A stretch of 64,000 bases of DNA from Oceaniferula spumae (GTDB taxonomy: Bacteria; Verrucomicrobiota; Verrucomicrobiia; Verrucomicrobiales; Akkermansiaceae): the NCBI RefSeq assembly GCF_042849255.1, contig NZ_AP026866.1, forward strand, positions 1,488,001 through 1,552,000, given 5' to 3'. Of the stretch, positions 60,412-64,000 are shown one piece after another (the first letter of the stretch is position 1; every line of letters begins with the position of its first letter). The position numbers and the translations under genes are program-made. The notes under the pieces were generated by a model. The model saw only the letters and a program-made list of their open reading frames with translations, ran no database searches and was not told where the DNA came from.

Positions 60412-62763
60412 ATGAATAAACTTCGGGAGCGCATACGAGTGCTCATGAAATCCCCTGACTACCGCCCGCTGAACAAATCTGAATTTGCCCGCACTCTCAA
60501 GCTCAAGCCAAACGAACGCTCCGAGCTCCGGGCGGAATTACTCCGGCTTGAAAACAAAGGCCTCATCGTGCGCGGAAAAAAAGGACGATTCACCCTTCGC
60601 TCAGAATCCGGCGCCCAAGGCGATAAACCCGGCAAACAACCCCAGCGCGATGTCAAAGGCGGGAAAAAAGGTGGTCGCAAAAAATCCGGAAACGGTGCCC
60701 TACTGATCGGAAATCTCCGATTCCAAAGTTCCGGCAACGCCTGGTTCTATCCGGACGCCAACGATGCTACCAACGAAGCTGCGGGAATGGATTTACAGAA
60801 ATTCAGCCGCATCTTTGTCTCGTCCAATAAAACATCCACCGCGATGAATGGCGACAAAGTGATGGTGCGTGTCGACCGGATCGGACCGCCAGAGTGGGCG
60901 AACCGTCGCCGTGGCCGTGCTCAGAAAGCCGCAGGCATGAAACCGCCCGAGGACGAAGCTGCTGGCTACGTCGAAAAAATTGTCGAGCGTGGCATGGCTC
61001 GCATCATCGGCACTTATTTCCATCATGGAAAATTCAGCCACGTGCAGCCTGACGATGCCCAGATCCCTGATGTGAATATTGAGCCTGTGAAGAAAGGCGA
61101 CAAAGACTCACCGCAACCAAAACCCGGTCAAAAGGTAGCCGTGGCACTCACTGTCTGGGACAATGCCAATAGCGCACCGAGAGGTCGCATCACTGAGGTG
61201 TTAGGCTGGCCTGACACACCTGGTGTCGACATGCTATCCATTGTCCACAAACACGGACTACGTTCCGAATTTCCAGATTCCGTGCTCAAGGAAGCCAAAG
61301 CCTTCGGTTCCGAAGTCACGGAGAAAGACACCGCCGGACGTGACGACTGGCGCGACATCACCGTGATCACGATCGACCCACATGATGCCAAAGACTTTGA
61401 TGACGCCATCAGCGTTCAAAAAATGGACAACGGCGACTGGCAGCTAGGTGTGCACATCGCCGATGTCTCACATTACGTGAAGCCCGGCACCGCACTCGAC
61501 AAGGAAGCCGCCGCCCGAGGCAACTCGACTTACATGGCCGATCGCGTCCTGCCGATGATTCCACGCGAGCTGTCTAACCACCTCTGCTCACTCATGCCGG
61601 AAGTCGACCGTCTCACTCAGTGTTGTTTAATGCGCATCACTCAGGACGGCAAAATCAAATCCGCCAAATTTACCCGAGCAGTGATCCACTCCGCGCGACG
61701 TTTCACATACGAAGAGGCTCAGGACATTCTGATGGCTCCCGAAGATGAAGTCGCCAAACGCTTCCCTGAAGAAAAAGAAGCGATCACCTCGATGCTCCAT
61801 GAGTCGTGGAGACTGGCCTCGATGCTGAGAAAGCGTCGTTTTGAAAACGGTGCTCTCGATCTCGACATGCCGGAGGTTAAGGTCTTGTTAGACGAAAAGG
61901 GCCAACCCACTGGTATTGAAAAGAGCGATTACAATGAGAGCCACCAGCTCATCGAAGAATTCATGCTCATCGCCAACGAGTCTGCAGCCAAGCTGCTGAA
62001 AAACAAACGTCAACCGACAGTTTACCGTATCCACGAAGACCCGGATCCGGACCGACTCAATGAATACGCAGAGCTGGCTAAACTTCATGGTTACAAACCC
62101 GGCGACCTGACGAACAAAAAGCACATTCAAGCACTGTTAGACAAAGCCAAGGGCACCATTGAAGAACCCGCCATCAAGATCGGACTGCTGAAATCACTCA
62201 AGCGCGCTGCCTATTTCCAAGATCCGTTAGGTCACTACGGCCTGTCGAAGGAGAACTACTGTCACTTCACATCACCAATCCGTCGCTACGCGGACTTGAT
62301 CGTACACCGGGCCCTGCAAAAACACCTCGGGAATCCGCCAGCCAAAGCCGACCGCACCCCCGGGCCAGGTGAGATGGCACAGATCGCCCTGCACATTTCC
62401 GAAACCGAGCGCACCAGCGCGGAGGCGGAAAACGAATCACGCCGTCTGAAAATGCTGCAGTATCTTCACATGTGCACGTTGGAAAAAGATCCACCAACCT
62501 TCAACGTCGTGATCACCGAGGTGCGTCACTTCGGTCTCTTCGTCGAAGCTGTTGACATCCAAACCAAAGGCCTCGTCAAAGTTGAAGACTTACCGCCGCT
62601 CAAAGGCGGCAAAGAATGGAAATTTGAAGCGAACCTGATGCGCTTCACCGGTCCCTACGAGCAAATGTTCACCGTCGGACAGCAACACCTCTGCCACGTC
62701 GCACACGTCGATATGGAACAACAACGAGTAGACTTCAAGCTGGCGGACGCGCAACAAGAGTAA
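60412..62763 (+). CDS. rnr: Ribonuclease R
   Basis: A 783-residue 3'-5' exoribonuclease. An N-terminal winged-helix (HTH_12) part (about 5-65) is followed by a basic linker (KGGKKGGRKKSG), cold-shock domains, the RNB catalytic domain with IDPHDAKDFDDAISV (metal ligands, about 323-337), and a C-terminal S1 domain. The HFTSPIRRYADLIVHRAL segment (about 620-640) is the signature of RNB enzymes. The usual long basic C-terminal tail is missing; it ends soon after S1 with KLADAQQE. Degrades structured RNA and aids in trans-translation. Confidence 0.96.
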   Translation: MNKLRERIRVLMKSPDYRPLNKSEFARTLKLKPNERSELRAELLRLENKGLIVRGKKGRFTLRSESGAQGDKPGKQPQRDVKGGKKGGRKKSGNGALLIGNLRFQSSGNAWFYPDANDATNEAAGMDLQKFSRIFVSSNKTSTAMNGDKVMVRVDRIGPPEWANRRRGRAQKAAGMKPPEDEAAGYVEKIVERGMARIIGTYFHHGKFSHVQPDDAQIPDVNIEPVKKGDKDSPQPKPGQKVAVALTVWDNANSAPRGRITEVLGWPDTPGVDMLSIVHKHGLRSEFPDSVLKEAKAFGSEVTEKDTAGRDDWRDITVITIDPHDAKDFDDAISVQKMDNGDWQLGVHIADVSHYVKPGTALDKEAAARGNSTYMADRVLPMIPRELSNHLCSLMPEVDRLTQCCLMRITQDGKIKSAKFTRAVIHSARRFTYEEAQDILMAPEDEVAKRFPEEKEAITSMLHESWRLASMLRKRRFENGALDLDMPEVKVLLDEKGQPTGIEKSDYNESHQLIEEFMLIANESAAKLLKNKRQPTVYRIHEDPDPDRLNEYAELAKLHGYKPGDLTNKKHIQALLDKAKGTIEEPAIKIGLLKSLKRAAYFQDPLGHYGLSKENYCHFTSPIRRYADLIVHRALQKHLGNPPAKADRTPGPGEMAQIALHISETERTSAEAENESRRLKMLQYLHMCTLEKDPPTFNVVITEVRHFGLFVEAVDIQTKGLVKVEDLPPLKGGKEWKFEANLMRFTGPYEQMFTVGQQHLCHVAHVDMEQQRVDFKLADAQQE

Positions 62764-62795
62764 GCGCTTAACAAAGCCATACCCCTTAAAATAGT

Positions 62796-62825
62796 CACTC
62801 TCCGGTCCTTGCGGAACGGAGAGTG
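62796..62825 (+). terminator. Hairpin between rnr and AraC-type gene
   Basis: CACTCTCCG (62796-62804) pairs perfectly with CGGAGAGTG (62817-62825); the inner part TCC/GGA continues after one mismatch. No strong T run follows on either strand. It sits between convergent genes and may end both transcripts. Confidence 0.45.
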
Positions 62826-62952
62826 CACACACACAAATGTCAGTGATGGGATAAAACGATGTCAAATCCACTGACGTATGACAACATGTCAGAAACAGGT
62901 AGCTTCGTATTGTATGTTCCTGCTAAATCGAAGAAACCTACATTAACACGCT

Positions 62953-63909
62953 TTAATTCATCATCCCTTGGCGAAAAGCGCCCGGTGTGAGCCCACAGAT
63001 CTTTTTGAATACTCTGGTCAGATGGGGCTGGTCGGAGAAACCACAGGTTACAGCGATTTCCGATAGGTTGGCATGCTTGCGGCAGAGTAAAGCGCGGGCT
63101 TTGGCCACCCTGACTCTGGAAAGGTAGCGGTAAGGACTGAGACCAGTCGCTGCCTTATAACAACGGCTGAAATGGAAATTACTCATGTTGGCCAGACCGG
63201 CGAGTTCATCGACGCTGATGTCAGATTCAAGGTTGTCTTCAATGTATTCGTGAATACGCGCACAAGTATTGGAGTTGAGCGCCACTACCTTTCCTAGCCC
63301 TCGCTTTCGAGCATCCATCACGTGTTGCACTTGATAGGCGACAAAAAGCTCTGCCAAATCGAGGATGAACGTGTCGCTCGCAGCGCGACTGATATTCTGC
63401 CTCTCGCGCATCAGTCGCAAGAAATCTCTGGCCAATCGACAAATGCTGGAAGTTCTGTCGCCTAGCACCGGAGTCAATTCTGATAAAAAGCAGTGCACAC
63501 TTCCGACATCATAGTGATCCAGCACTTCCATGATAAGAGAATCGGGAATCAACACATGCAGTGCGGATTCGTGCATCCGACTGAACTGCCAGTGAGTCTT
63601 GGTAAAAGGTGGTATATAGACCAAACCATCATCGTGCATGGTGGAGGAGAGATTCACCTCCGTATTGCCTGCCTGGGTAAGGAAATAGCTAGGACCGCGT
63701 GACTCCTGCACAATCAACCAGTGACGGGAATGAACCGGCATCGCAAAGTCGGCATCTGAGACTTTGTGATAGCACTCAACATAGCTGCTCACACCGGGTG
63801 CCTCAATCCTACGGCAGCCGTCCCGGACATGGGGCGGCGTGCTAAGATCACGGTGCGTGGCATTCGTGACAGCTTGTAGGGGAGTATTCAATGTGCGTGT
63901 TAGATACAT
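62953..63909 (-). CDS. AraC-type transcriptional regulator
   Basis: A 318-residue regulator. The N-terminal two thirds look like a cupin-type ligand-binding domain (VYIPPFTKTHWQFS). The C-terminal 100 residues hold the two AraC helix-turn-helix units: ISVDELAGLANMSNFHFSRCYKAATGLSPYRYL and LSEIAVTCGFSDQPHLTRVFKKICGLTPGAFRQ in parts. Effector and targets are unknown. Near the window end, downstream of it (63910-64000), only upstream DNA without a visible gene remains. Confidence 0.92.
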   Translation of the reverse strand: MYLTRTLNTPLQAVTNATHRDLSTPPHVRDGCRRIEAPGVSSYVECYHKVSDADFAMPVHSRHWLIVQESRGPSYFLTQAGNTEVNLSSTMHDDGLVYIPPFTKTHWQFSRMHESALHVLIPDSLIMEVLDHYDVGSVHCFLSELTPVLGDRTSSICRLARDFLRLMRERQNISRAASDTFILDLAELFVAYQVQHVMDARKRGLGKVVALNSNTCARIHEYIEDNLESDISVDELAGLANMSNFHFSRCYKAATGLSPYRYLSRVRVAKARALLCRKHANLSEIAVTCGFSDQPHLTRVFKKICGLTPGAFRQGMMN

Positions 63910-64000
63910 TCATACTAACTCAGAAGTGTGACCATCCACAAGACAAACCTGTTTTTACTGACAGTGCCCAAGTATGGGAGGGAGGGCGCATTAACAGCCA

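Overview
The window looks like a chromosomal piece of a member of the Verrucomicrobiota (class Verrucomicrobiia, marine or soil type). The case is a mixture of signals. There is a planctomycete/verrucomicrobium-style DUF1553 (with LamG) plus Tat-exported DUF1501 pair, a PEP-CTERM-tagged secreted protein, isolated CAP-domain and secretin-like exported proteins, weak or absent Shine-Dalgarno sequences, and housekeeping genes scattered among family-specific hypotheticals. Base composition is moderate (a little over half G+C by eye). No tRNA, rRNA, CRISPR array, prophage or plasmid function was seen. The only clear mobile-type element is a REP-associated tyrosine transposase (RAYT) locus at about 3.24-3.94 kb.

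Layout. 0-3.1 kb: a DUF1553/DUF1501 pair, the first cut by the window edge. 3.1-4.0 kb: heptanucleotide tandem arrays on both sides of a RAYT gene nested in inverted repeats. 4.0-6.6 kb (minus): feoA-feoB-FeoB-associated Cys-rich protein for ferrous iron uptake. 6.8-8.7 kb: ROK-like kinase and a YcxB-like membrane protein. 8.7-11.8 kb (minus): a probable three-gene operon of secreted secretin-like protein, histidine kinase and response regulator. 11.9-16.3 kb: esterase, ankyrin protein, glycosidase-like protein and PEP-CTERM protein. 16.5-19.1 kb: grpE-dnaJ-rsmE. 19.2-22.6 kb: CAP-domain exported protein and cell-wall amidase. 22.7-25.8 kb: SMP-30 lactonase, then pxpB-pxpC-pxpA (5-oxoprolinase). 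25.9-31.0 kb: small lipoprotein, DUF1801/CDGSH protein, homoserine kinase, two tail-anchored coiled-coil proteins and a divergent MsrA. 31.1-33.7 kb: gatC-gatA and a methyltransferase. 33.7-35.5 kb (minus): a Roadblock/LC7 protein and MglA-like GTPase pair. 35.9-38.5 kb: clpB. 38.7-44.9 kb: lipoprotein, ribH-nusB, acyl-ACP-synthetase-like enzyme, L,D-transpeptidase, sugar-isomerase-like protein. 45.0-49.4 kb: fumC, isochorismate-synthase-like gene, dnaG. 49.4-53.5 kb: REP-like pair, tandem paralogous coiled-coil membrane proteins, ABC exporter, host-attachment-like protein. 53.6-55.3 kb (minus): rpsM-rpsK-rpsD with a strong terminator. 55.6-64 kb: lipoprotein, lysA, serine hydrolase, trmB, pseudopilin, RNase R and an AraC-type regulator.

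Most of the window is ordinary core metabolism and information processing. The less expected content is: (i) the Roadblock/GTPase pair, whose GTPase Walker A lacks the usual Ser/Thr and whose likely ribosome-binding site lies inside a terminator-like hairpin; (ii) the tandem coiled-coil/beta-domain paralogues; (iii) a secretin-like protein fused by operon to a two-component system; (iv) two independent REP-like families, both with compensatory base changes; (v) a dispersed hexamer TGTTAG/CTAACA that appears enriched over the whole window; (vi) unusual forms of core proteins (a roughly double-length NusB, S11 with a 70-residue acidic extension, an acyl-ACP synthetase with a degenerate acyltransferase-like N-domain). 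All functions are inferred from sequence reading alone; no database search was run.
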